This document shows positions 37,444 to 50,164 of a stretch of 64,000 nucleotides of DNA, piece after piece. The notes under the pieces were generated by a model. That model did not search any database, had not been told where the DNA came from, and saw only the letters and a list, made by a program, of their open reading frames with translations. The DNA lies in assembly GCF_030445035.2 (NCBI RefSeq), contig NC_080690.1:27244796-27308795 (forward strand), written 5' to 3'. Each line of letters opens with the position of its first letter. Within the stretch, counting starts at the first letter, position 1. The translations under genes and the position numbers were made by a program. The stretch is from Dasypus novemcinctus (lineage: Eukaryota > Chordata > Mammalia > Cingulata > Dasypodidae).

Positions 37444-37759
37444 ATTGTTTAGTGTAGTGAAAAAAGTAATGGGTAAGGATCAGAAGACTTTGTTCTGGTA
37501 TACCTCCATGTTCTAAATGAGAAAACCTAGCAAACAAAGCATTCAAATGAAAGTCCCAAGGCTATGTAGGAAATCGGTGGCAGACTATGACTAAAAAACC
37601 AGGTTTTTGAGTCCTAGTCAGTTACTCATCCAACATGGTCTTTGGTTCATTTGGGCACTACCTTCAAATAAATGAGGCACAAATATAAACAAGGCAACCA
37701 CCCTTGTTTGGAAGACATTCAGATAATGGTACAATTAGATGAAATTATATTCATAAATC

Positions 37760-37870
37760 CCCATCCCGTATGTAAATGAAGAGACTGAAGGCAATAGTGG
37801 TAATTTACCCTTAGTCACTCAGGAAGATAATGACTGACCTAAGAGGTAAAAGCAAGTTTTCTGCTCTCTG
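37760..37870 (-). mobile_element. MIR-like SINE remnant
   Basis: 'tgtaaatgaagagactgaag' followed by 'taatttacccttagtcactc' follows the minus-strand MIR order GATGAGGAAACTGAGGC...CTTGCCC--GGTCAC. Confidence 0.45.
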
Positions 37871-38074
37871 GCCTAATGTACTCACAGGAAACAGTATGGC
37901 ATGGTTTCCTTGAAATGAAGCAAAAACATACCTGCAGATATAAATAAACTTTGATGCACAGAATCATGAAGGCCAATAAGCAATTTTCTGTGTTGTTTTG
38001 CTTTGGGTTATTTATTTTTCTTTCTTTAGTTTTCTTTATTATTATTACCATTAACTTGACGAACTTTTATTTTA

Positions 38075-38453
38075 TTTATTTATTTATTTAAAGATTTATT
38101 TTTATTTATTTAATTCCCCTCCCCTCCCCCGGTTGTCTGTTTTCTGTGTCTATTTGCTGCGTCTTGTTTCTTTGTCCGCTTCTGTTGTCGTCAGCGGCTG
38201 GGGAAGTGTGGGCGGCGCCATTCCTCGGCAGGCTGCTCTCTCCTTCGAGCTGGGCGGCTCTCCTTATGGGTGCACTCCTTGCGCGTGGGGCTCCCCTATG
38301 TGGGGGACACCCCTGCATGGCAGGGCACTCCTTGCGCGCATCAGCACTGCGCATGGGCCAGCTCCACACGGGTCAAGGAGGCCTGGGGCTTGAACCGTGG
38401 GCCTCCCATGTGGTAGACGGACGCCCTAACCACTGGGCCAAAGTCCGTTTCCC
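38075..38453 (-). mobile_element. DAS-III SINE, minus strand
   Basis: Complete element: T/A-rich tail side, CCCCTCCCC block, GC-rich body with retained CpGs (GGGCGGCGCC, TTGCGCGTGG), and tRNA-like head on the right (GCTTGAACCGTGGGCCTCC as B-box region; CCCTAACCACTGGGCCAAAG as A-box region). The 15-bp direct repeat CGAACTTTTATTTTA occurs at 38060-38074 and 38454-38468 and is perfect. High CpG retention and a perfect duplication indicate a young insertion. The frames at 38106-38469 are translations of the SINE. Confidence 0.95.
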
Positions 38454-38543
38454 CGAACTTTTATTTTAAATGTATGTTACCCTATAAAACAAATGTAGGA
38501 GAAGGCTAAAGATAGTGAGTTTACTTTTATTTTCAGTAAGTGC

Positions 38544-38593
38544 TTTCCATAAGACAAGAAATATGCTATTTCCATAAGACAAGAAATATGCTA
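38544..38593. repeat. Perfect 25-bp tandem duplication
   Basis: TTTCCATAAGACAAGAAATA followed by TGCTA occurs twice head-to-tail at 38544-38568 and 38569-38593 with no differences. Confidence 0.95.
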
Positions 38594-39539
38594 TCTAATT
38601 TTCATGGCAACAGGGCAAATTTGGTTGCATAGGCCCCAATGAATAGTATCTGTTGAAGTTGTGACCTAGTGGGACTAAATTCAGAGGAGTTGAATATCCA
38701 AAGAACCACAATCTGATGGTTTAAAAGGTTTTGAAAACTAAAGAACTTTATGCAGCTTTAAGGCGTTTGTGAAATCTGCCCTTTTGTATTTATCAGATAG
38801 ACACCCTGATATATGCATTGTAATTCTAAGATTTGACTGCATATACACTTTAGCATTAAAATATGTTTTCAAATACAATTTCACAAACAACACAGGGAGT
38901 TTTAAGAAAAAATATATATGAAATATATATATATGAAAGTGTATAAACTTGAAAGCTGTCTTGTTACAGATAATGGAACTTTTTGCAAGATTTTTTTCTG
39001 GGCCATAGCTCAAGTTCACTTTAGCAGATGTTGTATAAGACTATTAGGGACATAATCACTTTAATGGTTGCATGTTCTAAATAAGGCTCCAGATGCTTGA
39101 CTGTAAATATATTTATGTTCCAAAATAATGTGTCTTATTTCTGTAGAAACACAGATAATAAATTAAGTGAACTGATCTCTGATGCTATACTGTGTTGTGA
39201 GTATACACGTTGATCTTTTTTGACAAATAAATTGTTGAATTGTTAGTAATTAATTCATTCAGGCTTTCCACACATTTAATGAATGCCCGGTATCCCCCAC
39301 CCTATGATAAGTGGTAGGTTGAAAAGGATGAATCAAGCACAGACCCTTCCTTCAGGTACCTGACTTACGAAAAAACTGTAACGTTGTGATAAGAGCTAAA
39401 TAAACATAAAGTCAGCAGAGGAGAAATTGATATTTGCCACACAATGATGATAAAATTGCAATATATTTTAACATTGAGCTCATATATATATATGTCAGTG
39501 TTCTAAGGGTATGTCTATCAGCTCATTTATTCCAAATTA

Positions 39540-39735
39540 AATTACTGTGATGAGCCCTATATATAAATAATCTTTTTTAATCCACAATAATTATCACACT
39601 AGTACAATTATTGAGCTCATTTCATACATTAAGATAGTGAGATGCAGAGGGGTTTAGTTGTGCAAGGACATGCAGCCTGTATGTGACAGAGCAAATACTC
39701 AGACTTTCGGAGTCTTAAGAGTCTGAATTAAAAGA
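39540..39735 (-). mobile_element. MIR SINE remnant
   Basis: 'agctcatttcatacattaag' followed by 'atgcagaggggtttagttgt', 'gcaaggacatgcagcctgta' and 'gtgacagagcaaatactcag' matches the minus-strand MIR core (AGAGAGGTTAAGTAACTTGCCCAAGGTCACACAGCTAG...GGCAGAGCC). Confidence 0.65.
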
Positions 39736-40714
39736 CTCTGAATGAAGAAGTCAGTAAATGCTTCAAAGAGGAGCTGATTTTGGTCATTCTTAAAGGATAA
39801 ATAGGTGTTTACTGTGTGAAGACAGTGAGCATATTATTCTGGCCCCACCAGAAATAGATGGCACACTGACCAGGTAATGGGAAAGGAGTTCAATAAAGGA
39901 ATTATCTATGAAGTACATTTAGGAAAAGAAGAGATAATTCTGTAACACTGAGTTACCTAGAAGAGGGAGTTTATGTCATTCACTTTTCTAAAAGAGGAAG
40001 AGGAAGGTGGAGTAAAGGAACCTGGATAGAGAGAGCCACCTGATACATGCAGTGGGATTTTGTAGAGGGTCAAGGCCGAACCACAAAATCTAGGAGGAAA
40101 GAAGCCAGGGGAAGATATATCATGAAATCACTCTCTCCCTGGCCTAGGACCTATTGCTGGTGCCTCCACTGGATGAAACCACCTGGAAACCAGACATAAA
40201 GGAATAATTACGATGTGGTCACAATAAGGATGGAGATTGGTTTAGAGTAAATATGAGACATGGTATTTCATACATACCCAGCAGAGTGGAGGAAATCACA
40301 GTATATCAAAGAGTTGCAAAGCTGCAGAAAATGGCAGTGATGGAGAATTCTATCCTCCATCACTTTTAGACTACTTCATAGCTTCTTCCTACCCATTTTA
40401 CATGTTAGCAAAATGGCTTGCTCAAAGTCAGTTTCATGAAAACTGAATGGGATAAATTTTGTGACACCTGTGAGTAGAGAAAATTATTTTTGGAATATTG
40501 GGTCATTTTTTTCAGATGCTAGTGTCATCCACTGGACTGTCATTTATTCATGGGCACATACTGCATAACCACTGTGTTTGCCATGGCTCCAGGCACTAAG
40601 GGAATAAAAGAATTTCTTTCTTCAAAAAACTATCGTTTCAGAATGAATGGGCAAATGAATCACCGTTTACAATACATTACCACAATTGCATTGAAAATAG
40701 CATGAGATACTATG

Positions 40715-40930
40715 AGAAAAAGAGAAGCACTCAATATTTTGCAAATATTATTTCATTTAATATACTCATTAATATCCTATTGGCATTGTACATAGGAGTA
40801 AAATAAGACCTAGAGAAGTTAAGCAACTTACCCAAGCTCTAACAGCAAATTATTTTTGATATTGGGACTCACACATAGATATGACTCAAGTCCATGCTCA
40901 AATTCCTGATGTAAAATACCTCCCCTGTGT
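40715..40930 (-). mobile_element. MIR SINE remnant
   Basis: 'tatttcatttaatatactca', 'acctagagaagttaagcaac', 'ttacccaagctctaacagca' and 'tgggactcacacatagatat' reproduce the minus-strand MIR core in order. Confidence 0.7.
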
Positions 40931-42030
40931 TATACAACAAAGGCAGATATTTTGGCAATATTCAGAAAGCTAGGTTACACTGTGGTTGTGGATAAAGACA
41001 ATATCCTGGTTCTTAAACAGGTTATAACATTTTACTCATAATGTAGTTGACTGCATTTCAATCCTATGGTTAGTTATTGACATTTTCTGGGGAAAAGTGA
41101 TGTCCAATTTAATCAGTTTTTACTAAAGATATATGCATATATATTACATTCTAGTGATGTAGTTTCATAGTCCACTTCCTTTCTGCCATTCTAAGTCTTC
41201 ATATTAAAAGTTATTTATGTTCCTGGCACATCCTATATTATCCACCATTACCATATAAATGTGCAGACTCTTCCATCTACTAACCATTGCTTTTACTAAA
41301 CAAAATAGAGATTGAAACCCTTTTTAAGGATGTTTCCCTCATAAAATACACAAGAATATTCCATAGCTGAGTATTGTGGGAAAGATTAAATTCACATTAT
41401 TACTGAGGGTAAATAGAGCTTGGAAAATTGCCAATGTTTAATATGTCTCTCTTTAATTAACCATGAGAACATATTCACATCATTTAGTCTTTGAGATCTA
41501 AAAATAAATAATAGTGACTTGATATGATGCACTTAAAACTCTGATAGAACACATTTGCCTTAATGCTACTTGAATTTTTTATCCTATAAATCAAAAGTAA
41601 GTTTATTATAGGAGAAACATATTAGATGTTGTGAGAAAGAAAGAATTCAACATAAATCTAATTCAGTATCTACTGTGTGCCAGAAGAAACTATCGAGATA
41701 GAGTTATAAATTGGAAATTATTCAGAATTTTTGAAAGTGCTCCTAACATTTATTGTTTTCTTCTGAATGTTCTAAATAATAAATCCAGTTTTCTTTTCAC
41801 CATGCCTTATGGATAAGTCCTCAGAAGGAACAGATGATTTCAAAGAGAATTCTTTTTTCTTGGAATATGGATCTACTTTTAATGTTGAATTTCTTATCAT
41901 GTCTTCTAGCAACACTCTCTTTTCTTTCAGGTTTGAGAATTTTCCTAGGTCAGAAGCCAGATAATCTGATTGCCTCCTTTTCTATACTAAACCTTCAGCA
42001 TGAGTTTCGTCACCTGGAATTGATAGTCTT

Positions 42031-42641
42031 TGTATTAGTCACTCAAAGGGGTGCTAATGCAAAATACCAGAAATCTGACTTTTATAAAGGGTATTTATTT
42101 GGGGTAGAAGCATACAGCTACCAGCCCATAAAATGGAACTTAGTTCCCTCACCAAAGTCTGTTGCCACATGTTGGAGCAAGATGGCTGTTAGCATTCAGC
42201 CGTCCTCTTTCTCTTAAGGGTCTGTGGTCCCAGCTTCTTCCAATATCAGCTGTAGCTTATCAGGCTCTATAGGCTTTGTCTCTGGGGCTTCATCTCTCTG
42301 GGCTCAGGCTTGCATTTCTCCACAAGGTCAGCTGTAGACTATCAGGTGAATGGCTCGTGTACTTCCTGGGGCCTCTGCTACATCTGTGGAGCTTTCTTTT
42401 CCTCTGTGTTCTTCTCCTGTGTGTTTGCTTCCCAAGCTCCAGCTCAAAACTCCCACCTCCCTTCTCTGTAGTGTGGTTTCTTTGTGAGTCCCCGCCACCT
42501 ATGACATGGCCCAATCAGCCTTAATCAGTATGTAATCAACTAAAAGGGAAACCCTGAATCTAATATGCCCAGAGGAAAAGACAAGTTTGCAAACATAATC
42601 CAGTATCTATTTTTTTAATTCATAAATACCAAACTGCTACA
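42031..42641 (-). mobile_element. ERV-L (MLT2-like) solo LTR, copy 2 of the family, minus strand
   Basis: The 611-bp LTR runs TGTATTAGTCACTC...AAACTGCTACA on the plus strand and is flanked by a perfect GTCTT duplication at 42026-42030 and 42642-42646. On the minus strand AATAAA is at 42099-42094. Its ends match those of the LTRs at 10.16 and 57.00 kb: GCTAATGCAAAATACCAGAA at one end is the reverse of the TTCTGGTATTTTGCATCAGC style end. The 127-codon frame at 41834-42217 and the frames at 42276 and 42290 are chance frames across or inside it. Confidence 0.9.
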
Positions 42642-43639
42642 GTCTTAAAAATATTAAAAATTTTAATATCAAGCACAATACTATTAGTGAAAGGGTTTTT
42701 TTGTTTGTTATTTCATTTTGAAGGTTAATTTTTTAATTGACATATAAACTTTATGACTCTGTTTAGTCACTGATTTGAGGAGTAAAATGTTCTGATTAAC
42801 TATCCAGTTCTACTATGAAATCTCACTTAAGTCTTAAGCATAGAGTTCCATATTGGAAATCTACAACCTTAACCCGGTAGTTTATTTTTCCTTAATTTAC
42901 TACCATTAATTAAAGTTATAGTACTAGTGATTGAATTATTAACTTAATGACATCAATGGGAACAGTATGAGATATATGAAGGGTGGATGAATAGGAAGAT
43001 GGAAAGCTTCATTAAAAAGGATGATTGGTAGGAACCCAGAGAAAGCAGGAAAAATTTACACTCAATAAATAATCATTGTTCAACTATCGTTAGTCAGGTA
43101 TTACAGAGATGCTGCAAATTTGATAAAATGTTTGAATTTAATTGAAATTCTAAAAGAATTAATGAATTAATCACATTTCTAATAAATCACTCCCTTTCCA
43201 TAAGCACTTATGTTTTTGGCAAGAGATGGGAAGTAGAAAAATTCCCCTGGGCAAGGGGGTAAGGAGACTGAATTCAGGAATTAAATACTTTTAATGGCGA
43301 GACAGAAAAATCCAAAGCAAAGGATTACAAACAAACCAACAATAACAGCAACAGTATATGTCTATGTTACAAACACATCTTCACTGACACATTTTTATAA
43401 TAGTTACTTGTTTATTCATTCTCTACCCAGAATACTATTGGAGAAATAAAACGGTTATAACTCATAAGTTATGTTCTCAAATTATTTCCTTCTTACTTGG
43501 AGGTCATGACATATACAAATTTCAAGTGAATTAAAGATCTACAGAATGATATTATATGCATCAAATGTCACAGGAGTTAAAAGGAGAGAGACATAGTAAA
43601 ATAGCATGGCTAAAGAAAAATTCCTGGGGGAGTTGGTGT

Positions 43640-43815
43640 GCTAAAAATGCACAGAGTTTAATAATAACTCTAACAATAACATGTTTTTATTGAGCATTAC
43701 GTTATGTGCTAGATGCTGTTTATAAATCCCATTTTACAGACAGGGTATTCAGTCTTAGAGAAGTCAACTGTCTCAAGGAGAAATAAGTAAGAGATATTTC
43801 ACTTTGGACCAGTCT
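43640..43815 (-). mobile_element. MIR SINE remnant
   Basis: 'taacatgtttttattgagca', 'ttatgtgctagatgctgttt', 'cccattttacagacagggta' and 'ttagagaagtcaactgtctc' are in minus-strand MIR order. Confidence 0.7.
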
Positions 43816-44219
43816 GTAAAGTAATAGGTGTCCAGGCAATGTTCTTGGTGTATGCTTTGTTTGCATAGCTACTCTCACCCAGCACTACTTGTGCTGGAAG
43901 TAGTGGAATGTAAGATTAGGTATTAACAGAGGAGGATTTTGAAGAGTACTTTAGGGAATAAGATTTAATCTGGAATCAGTAATTTAGATCAATTAATACC
44001 ACCACATGAGTTGAATAAATTTAAGCAGAGACTGATTTTTCCCAAGAAACCCTTTTGAAATATTCTGTTAAGTATCTAATTTTTCAATTGAGACAGTGAA
44101 GATTAAGAGGAAAGCATAGCCATGGCAGCCAGAAAGACTTGGAAAAATGTAGTAATTGAAAATGGGAATAAAGGAATAAAATCTATTTTGGAAAATGGCT
44201 TTAATACAATGATGGAGAG

Positions 44220-44470
44220 AGAGACTAATATTTTCTGAGCATGTATTATGGGTTAAGAATAATGATTATTAATTAAAATCATAATTTCTCTAATTTAACT
44301 TTCTCATGAACACTGTGAAAACTCTCAGTATTCCTATTTAATAGATATTTAAAAATTGGGTGCTGGGAATAATCGGCACAAGTCTGTCTGCTCAGCTCAT
44401 ATGTGGAGAGTTGAATTTGAAATCCAGCCCTCTCTTATTCTAAAATTCTTTTCAATTCCCCAGGCATTCA
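44220..44470 (-). mobile_element. MIR-like SINE remnant
   Basis: 'actaatattttctgagcatg', 'tattatgggttaagaataat', 'aactttctcatgaacactgt' and 'attcctatttaatagatatt' loosely follow the minus-strand MIR core. Confidence 0.5.
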
Positions 44471-45189
44471 TCCTGAAGCACAGCAAGATTTTAAATTGAT
44501 TAAAACCTTAAGAATGTACCTAAACTGTCACGACTAAGACAATAAAAAGAGTTTTTGGTATACCTTCAGCTAAACAGAAAGTTTACTATATCTGAGCATA
44601 GAATATACCCTTAACATGCTCTGTAATTTATAGCCATCATATCAGCCTTAATTATATTATAACATGTTATCATTGATTGAGTAATCTTCATCTTTTTTTT
44701 TTTCTTTACATAATGTTTTTCTTATTTCTATAATGCTGTTTGAATGGCTTCCAGATTGGACCCAAAAGCATTCTGAGTAGAAAACTATAGCTAGAATATC
44801 CATCTTAACATTCCTTCCCCTTATGGAAAGGCAAATTCTCTCTTGTGCAGCGAACTAATTAAAGTCCCTTTCCAGCACTATATACAAACAGCATATAAAT
44901 ATTTAATGGCTGGGTTTAGCATTTTTATTAGATTCTATGATACATCAAAGTATACACTGTTTAAGGGCTGAATCTAAATGATATAGGGCTTTCGAAAACC
45001 CCATCATGCTTGAAGTATTTTACGAATACAATGTTAAGAAAACATTCAGGCTATACTGAAAATAAACAGTTATTCTTTACTTATTTTATGGCTTGAACTT
45101 AGGCCATTCACCAATAACTCATTACACTTTTATTAGTAGTAAGTAGTACTGAATGAGTCATACAAGATAAAACTAGCTGTGGATTGTTC

Positions 45190-45378
45190 TATAGAGTGTG
45201 GCCATTTCTGCATTGGACTCTTAAATTGTTCTAAATTTTTTTGATGTGATGAATGCAAAACATTGTCATTAAATTAAAAACCATTGATTGTATACTTTGG
45301 ATATATTGCATGGTATGTGAATATATCTCAATAAAGCTGCTTTAAGATAAAAAAATAATAATAACAAAAACAAAAACG
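45190..45378 (+). mobile_element. L1 3' end fragment with A-rich tail
   Basis: 'ttgattgtatactttggata' followed by 'gtatgtgaatatatctcaat' and AATAAAGCTGCTTTAAGA then an AATAATAATAACAAAAAC tail matches the common 3' terminus of old L1 (GATTGTACACTT...GTAAATTATACCTCAATAAAGCTG). Heavily 5' truncated. Confidence 0.65.
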
Positions 45379-46650
45379 GGTCCAGAGTCCACTGCAGGCA
45401 AGTCTGAGAAAGTATTAAAATACTTTGAAATTATTTATTCAATAGCTCTCCAACACTCTCATATATCTCACCAAGTTCTACCTATAGTCATTGCCATTGT
45501 CCATTCCCCCTCAGGCCTGGTTTTGTTGTATGTCTAGCTCTACCTTCTTGAGTCTTCATGTATTTTCAAGTTTGTTTTTAAGATCCCTAAATATTGTCTG
45601 CTGTGAGACACTACAATGGACCACCAACTTCTCAGTAACCTCCCACAACAATTATAGGCACCTATTTTTGCCAGCATCTTGGGTATACCATCCTACTGCC
45701 CTAGCTCTTTCAGAAAACCACTTTTTAAATAATATCCATTGTATGAGCAGTCCTCAAACTGCCCTTACGATTGAAAACCTTGACAAGTAGTTTAAATGTG
45801 GCCCTAGACACAATCTACATGGAATGATAAAGTGACATCATATCAAAATAAGTTGATAAGGTACTTTTTCTATCAAGTTCAGTTTTCATATTCCTATAGC
45901 TCAACCAGGGTTCTCACCTCCAATCCTATCATTAAGGTGGTAAATGATTCTATTATTTTGTGATATTTAAGAAATCAGTATTGTCAATATTATTTACATA
46001 TGTAAAAATACATTAACAAAGTTGACACCATCCAATACCCCAGTAACAGGTGGGTAAAAAACTGGAAAGGGTGATGAAAATTTACTGACATCTAGAATAT
46101 AGTTTTACAAAAGGAATAAAAATAAATACCTAGATATAACATACCATTCAAATGTTACTGTCCTAATTAAGATTCTGCAATTTAGATGAAAAAATGATGG
46201 GGTTGAGGGGTAAGAAAATCTGTTTTCAGATATCTTAAGGTTTACCCAATAAAAAGTGATTGGTTTTTTAGAATTTAAATAGTAGCACTTAGAAAATGGG
46301 TAGAAAGCAGAGAGATTAATTTTGTGCTATTATGAGAATTTTACTTTAATTAGAATAATCTCTAAAAATATAATAGGTTCACCAAAGAATACCCATCTTG
46401 TCCGCTCATGAAAATGTTCATGATCAGAGACAGTTCAAGATGCCCCAGGCAAAGAATGGTGTGTGTAGGCTATTACAAACTATTTCTTAATCCTGAGATG
46501 TGATTTTTCATTTTATAAGTAGTTTAAGTTACTCCAATCTAGAGGGTTAACACCCAATTGCTACATCAGGGAATATCCTCGATTGTGGCATTTTATGTCA
46601 TGTTTCCTTGCCTTTACCAATGCTATTCCTTTCACCTCGATTTTAATTTG
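45379..46650. other. Unassigned sequence
   Basis: Nothing recognisable. The 99-codon plus frame at 45491-45790 has no recognisable domain and no conserved-looking context. Confidence 0.5.
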
Positions 46651-47312
46651 CCGAACAGCTGCCAATACCAAGTGCTAGAAAATGAATTGGCTTTTATAAA
46701 GGTGATTTATTTGGGATAAATCTTATAGCTCCAAGGCCATGAAAAGTCCAAACTGAGCCACCACCAGAGGTGCTTGGTAGTCTCCGATCTCTGCCAAGGT
46801 TAGAACTCAGCTACGGGCAACCAGGCCTAGGGCTTCCTGGACCTCCTCTACCCGTCTTGGCTGCTCCACATTCTTCCCAAGTTCAGCTGCAAGCTCCTGG
46901 GCATAAGGCTTGCCTCTCCCTGGGCCTCAGCAGTTTGAGCCTCTCAGGGACTTGTCTCCTCTTGATCTGCTCCGTGGGCCCAGCCTCTTGGGGGCTTCGA
47001 GCCTGGGGGCTTCGATCCTCTACTCCTCTCTCAGATGACAGGGTCAAAAATGTCAGCTTCCTTTTCCTGTGTCTATGTGTCTCTGTGCGTCTATATTTTT
47101 ATCAGAACTAAAGGGCGGAGACTCAAACTGGCTCACACATTACTGTCTTGGTCCATCAAAAGTCCTAAAGCAACTTTATCAAGTAATCTAATCAAATTAT
47201 CCCCAAATGAATTTAATATAATCAAAGGGTATCATGCCCACACAAATAGTTTAATTTAAAAACAAAATCTTTCTCTTTTGGTGACTCATAAAATAATTTC
47301 AAACTGCCACAA
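46650..47312 (-). mobile_element. ERV-L (MLT2-like) LTR, copy 3 of the family, minus strand, diverged
   Basis: On the minus strand it starts TGTGGCAGTTTGAAATTATT (from 47312), the same start as the family at 10.16 and 57.00 kb. It carries AATAAA at 46711-46706 and ends near TTGGCAGCTGTTCGGCA. The middle part is GC-rich and differs from the other copies, so it may represent another subfamily. No clear target duplication was found and the 3' limit is uncertain. The 113-codon frame at 46770 is antisense. Confidence 0.65.
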
Positions 47313-47419
47313 CCTGTAATGTCTTCCTTTTCTTAATTTAGCTAACTTCTTCCTTTGTTAAATTAAGATTCATGTGAGAGGCAAGTATATTGGTATTGTT
47401 GCCTTATTGAATATGTTGA

Positions 47420-47782
47420 ATATTAACAATAGGATTCACCAGAGAAACAGAAGCAGAATATGTGTATACATACATGAAGAAGTTTATTTTAATGTTTGAG
47501 ATCTGCAGAACAGGCCAGCACTCTTTCAGTAAGAGTGATGTCGTAGTCTTGAGGCAAAATTTCTTCTCTCTGGAACCCTCAGTTCTTTGCTTTCAAGAGA
47601 CCTCCAACTAATTGGATTCCCCAATCATATTATCCAAGGGAATCTCTTAACGTTAAACTAATTGATTGTAGATGCTAATCCCATTTGCAAAGTATCTCCA
47701 CAGCTACATCTATGCCAGTGTTGGTCTAGAAACTGGACACCATAACCTAGCCAAGCGGACACATGAAATTAACCATCACAAA
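47420..47782 (-). mobile_element. ERV-L/MaLR-like LTR fragment, minus strand
   Basis: The minus strand begins TGTGATGGTTAATTTCATGT and the opposite end carries 'ttcaccagagaaacagaagc', both familiar ends of placental LTRs of this group (TGTGATGGTTAATTT...TTCTCTGGAGAACC). It lies about 100 bp from the 46.65-47.31 kb LTR in the same orientation. Confidence 0.6.
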
Positions 47783-47898
47783 GTCATATCTCAGAATTCA
47801 AAACATCTACCTTTGTCATATTTATTATATATCTTCCCCAATGAGAAAATTTCCTGACCTCCCTCTTTCCATCTCCAAGTCCAAGACTCAAATATGTT

Positions 47899-47950
47899 TT
47901 GAGTTGCTGCTGCTGCTGTTGTTGTTATTGTTATTATTGTTGTTGTTAGA
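47899..47950. repeat. (CTG/TTG/TTA)n microsatellite
   Basis: GCTGCTGCTGTTGTTGTTAT grading into TTATTGTTGTTG, seen directly. Confidence 0.9.
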
Positions 47951-48065
47951 TATCTTTTAGTCATAACTGAGAGTCACCGATTGGGAAGGTGGGAATATAT
48001 GGATGGAAAAATTAAAATATTATTTTTAATTTACCAAATATGTTTTATTTTTAGCAGTAGCTCTG

Positions 48066-48232
48066 GCATCATATTGGCCAAACTTTGGCATTAGACAATC
48101 AAACTTTTATGACTAGATATAGGTCTGTCCTGTGAAAACCTTTTTGGGGACATTATTTATATATTCTATAATGCATACAAAAGGAGGTCCTGAAGCAAAT
48201 GCATGACCCTAAAATCATGCAATATTGCAACA
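48066..48232 (+). repeat. Diverged direct repeat, copy 1
   Basis: Shares about 160 bp with 49019-49180 in the same orientation. Matching landmarks include 'ggcatcatattggccaaact' against 'ggtatcacattagcaaaact', GTCTGTCC, CAAAAGGAGGTCCT against CAAAAGGAAGTCCT, and CATGCAAT against TGTGCAAT. Offset is about 954 bp. Confidence 0.7.
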
Positions 48233-49018
48233 CTTCTTGTAGGGCATCTTAGAAATTGGGTAGTCACCAAAATTTCTAAATTTCATGAAGGTACATTGAG
48301 ACCCTACAATTTCATGACAGGACCCCTTTTATCAGTTAATTAGTTGCATGTACTTCACACTGATCCATACTCTGCTTCATGATAGGAACACATGGAAGCA
48401 AAAATTCCCCAGTTTGCTGCCAACATCCCAATCTGTCATTGTATCTCACTTCGCTTATGTAACTATGACATTGTCCACATATTTGGGAAGATATCATTGT
48501 GGACAATTTAGCTAGAATTCTAAGAAGTAATAATTTTATCTCCAACATGCTATACCATCACAGATTCATTAAGCAAAAGAAAAGAGAGAAAAGGAGGGAG
48601 ACAGAATTAAATTTTTGTTTTCTAGTTGACTTGAGTTATTTTCTCTTCCTCTCTCAATGTCTTTCTGATCCTTCTCCTGTCCTATGACAGGACTCTTCCA
48701 TCACTTTCATGTCATAAAATTGAAGAAGGAACAGAAACTTCAGACTTTACAGAAATGTACATTCAAGTCTATCGCCGTATTTTTACATAGATGCATGATA
48801 AAACAGTTCCCATTAAGAGCATGGACCCATTGGTCCTAGATTAATGATCCTCACCCTATGAATTTTATACCTTGGCTAGCGAAGTTGAGTTGCTCATTTG
48901 GCATACTGCTCACAATCAATCACAAATTGTTCATTCATCCATACACTGAATTTTTATATGGGAGTCCCTGGTTTTATACTACTTCAGCTCATACTCTCCT
49001 AAATATGTGACCATGTTT

Positions 49019-49180
49019 GGTATCACATTAGCAAAACTATGATATTAGATAGTCATATAATTTTAAGTCTAGTTATGTCTGTCCCATGTACAACTCTCAG
49101 GGAGCAATATTTACATACACTACAGGATATGCAAAAGGAAGTCCTTAAAACACAATGTGACCCCTAAAGTTGTGCAATAA
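49019..49180 (+). repeat. Diverged direct repeat, copy 2
   Basis: Partner of 48066-48232, about 70% identical by eye. It may be an unnamed interspersed repeat present twice or an old local duplication. Confidence 0.7.
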
Positions 49181-50164
49181 CAAAACGATACAGAAAGCAC
49201 AGGTATTCAAGCAACTCACCCCAGGCCAAACACTACCATGCTAAACTGGAGTCTAATTCAGACTTGTTCACATTATGAAGTCTGCGGTCTGGATTATGAA
49301 GAGATTTTTGTTATACTAAACCTAACATAATGTTAATTATGGTACCAAATATAAATGTCATATCTACATAATTGAAAACATTGGATAATTTTAAACTTAT
49401 ACCTTATGTTCAAAACTAGTACTTGCTACTATAACATATTCAAATTCTAATGAACACAATCCTTAGGAGATTTCCATCTAAGCTAGAGAAAAGAGAACTA
49501 GATTTTTAAAAATAATAACAGCAAACCTTTAAGCCCATTTGCAAAAACCACAAGCATAAACTTAATAAACATAGTTTTGAGAAATATGCCAGTCAGGTCT
49601 AATTCAACATGATCTCCCAACTACTCTTAGAATTAATTTCATGTAAGGCTCGAAATACAAATTTGAACAATTTAACATATGCTTTGAACTGTATCTCCTA
49701 ATATTAAAATAAAAATATCTACATATTTGAAGAAAAGGAAAAAATAACTTTGTGATACTCCCTTAAACTCACAATGCATAAATTAATTGCTAAGTAATGG
49801 CATGTTTTTTTTTCCAATTTATTAAGAGGTAATATTAAACCACTGATAAATTAGATTCTTTTCTGCAAAAAAAAAATCTGCTAAAAGATGGCATCATTTC
49901 AGAATATTTAAGCACTATCAAAGAGTTTAAAACACTCACACTAACTTAAAATTCTCAACATTGAAAGCATATCACAAATATTTAAATCTTGATTGTTTCA
50001 GTTATGCTGTAATGGGAAGAGAACTTATATCAGTGTTTCACATTATGAGTGAAAACCAATTCTTTCCTTTTCCTAACCATAAAAGCCCATATAATCATTA
50101 TTTTTCAATTATATCATTACCAAAAAACTTTTGTAAAGTGCTTTCAATCTATTTCTTTTTCCTA

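Larger units (their letters stand above)
38469..42025. other. Unassigned AT-rich stretch with MIR remnants and a 25-bp tandem duplication
   Basis: MIR copies and the 38.54-kb duplication are listed separately. The part around 39240-39430 may be a diverged old repeat (a 'catttaatgaatgcccggta' region followed by 'taaacataaagt'). Nothing else is recognised, and no exon is apparent. Confidence 0.45.
42647..45190. other. Unassigned AT-rich stretch with two MIR remnants
   Basis: Two MIR-like fragments are listed at 43.64 and 44.22 kb. The rest shows no gene, RNA or recognisable repeat. Confidence 0.5.
47783..50164. other. Unassigned AT-rich stretch with a diverged direct repeat
   Basis: Contains the TTG/TTA microsatellite at 47.90 kb and the direct repeat at 48.07/49.02 kb. 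No gene is recognised. Confidence 0.5.

Noticed and set aside
41834..42217. 127-codon open frame
   Set aside because: It crosses the left boundary of the solo LTR at 42031 and is antisense to the LTR.
42031..42641. hAT DNA transposon, suggested by the ends at first sight
   Set aside because: The 5-bp perfect duplication, TG...CA ends and internal AATAAA fit an ERV-L LTR; an 8-bp duplication and hAT inverted ends are absent.
46770..47111. 113-codon Leu/Pro/Ser-rich frame
   Set aside because: It lies antisense within a GC-rich ERV-L-type LTR; composition explains its length.
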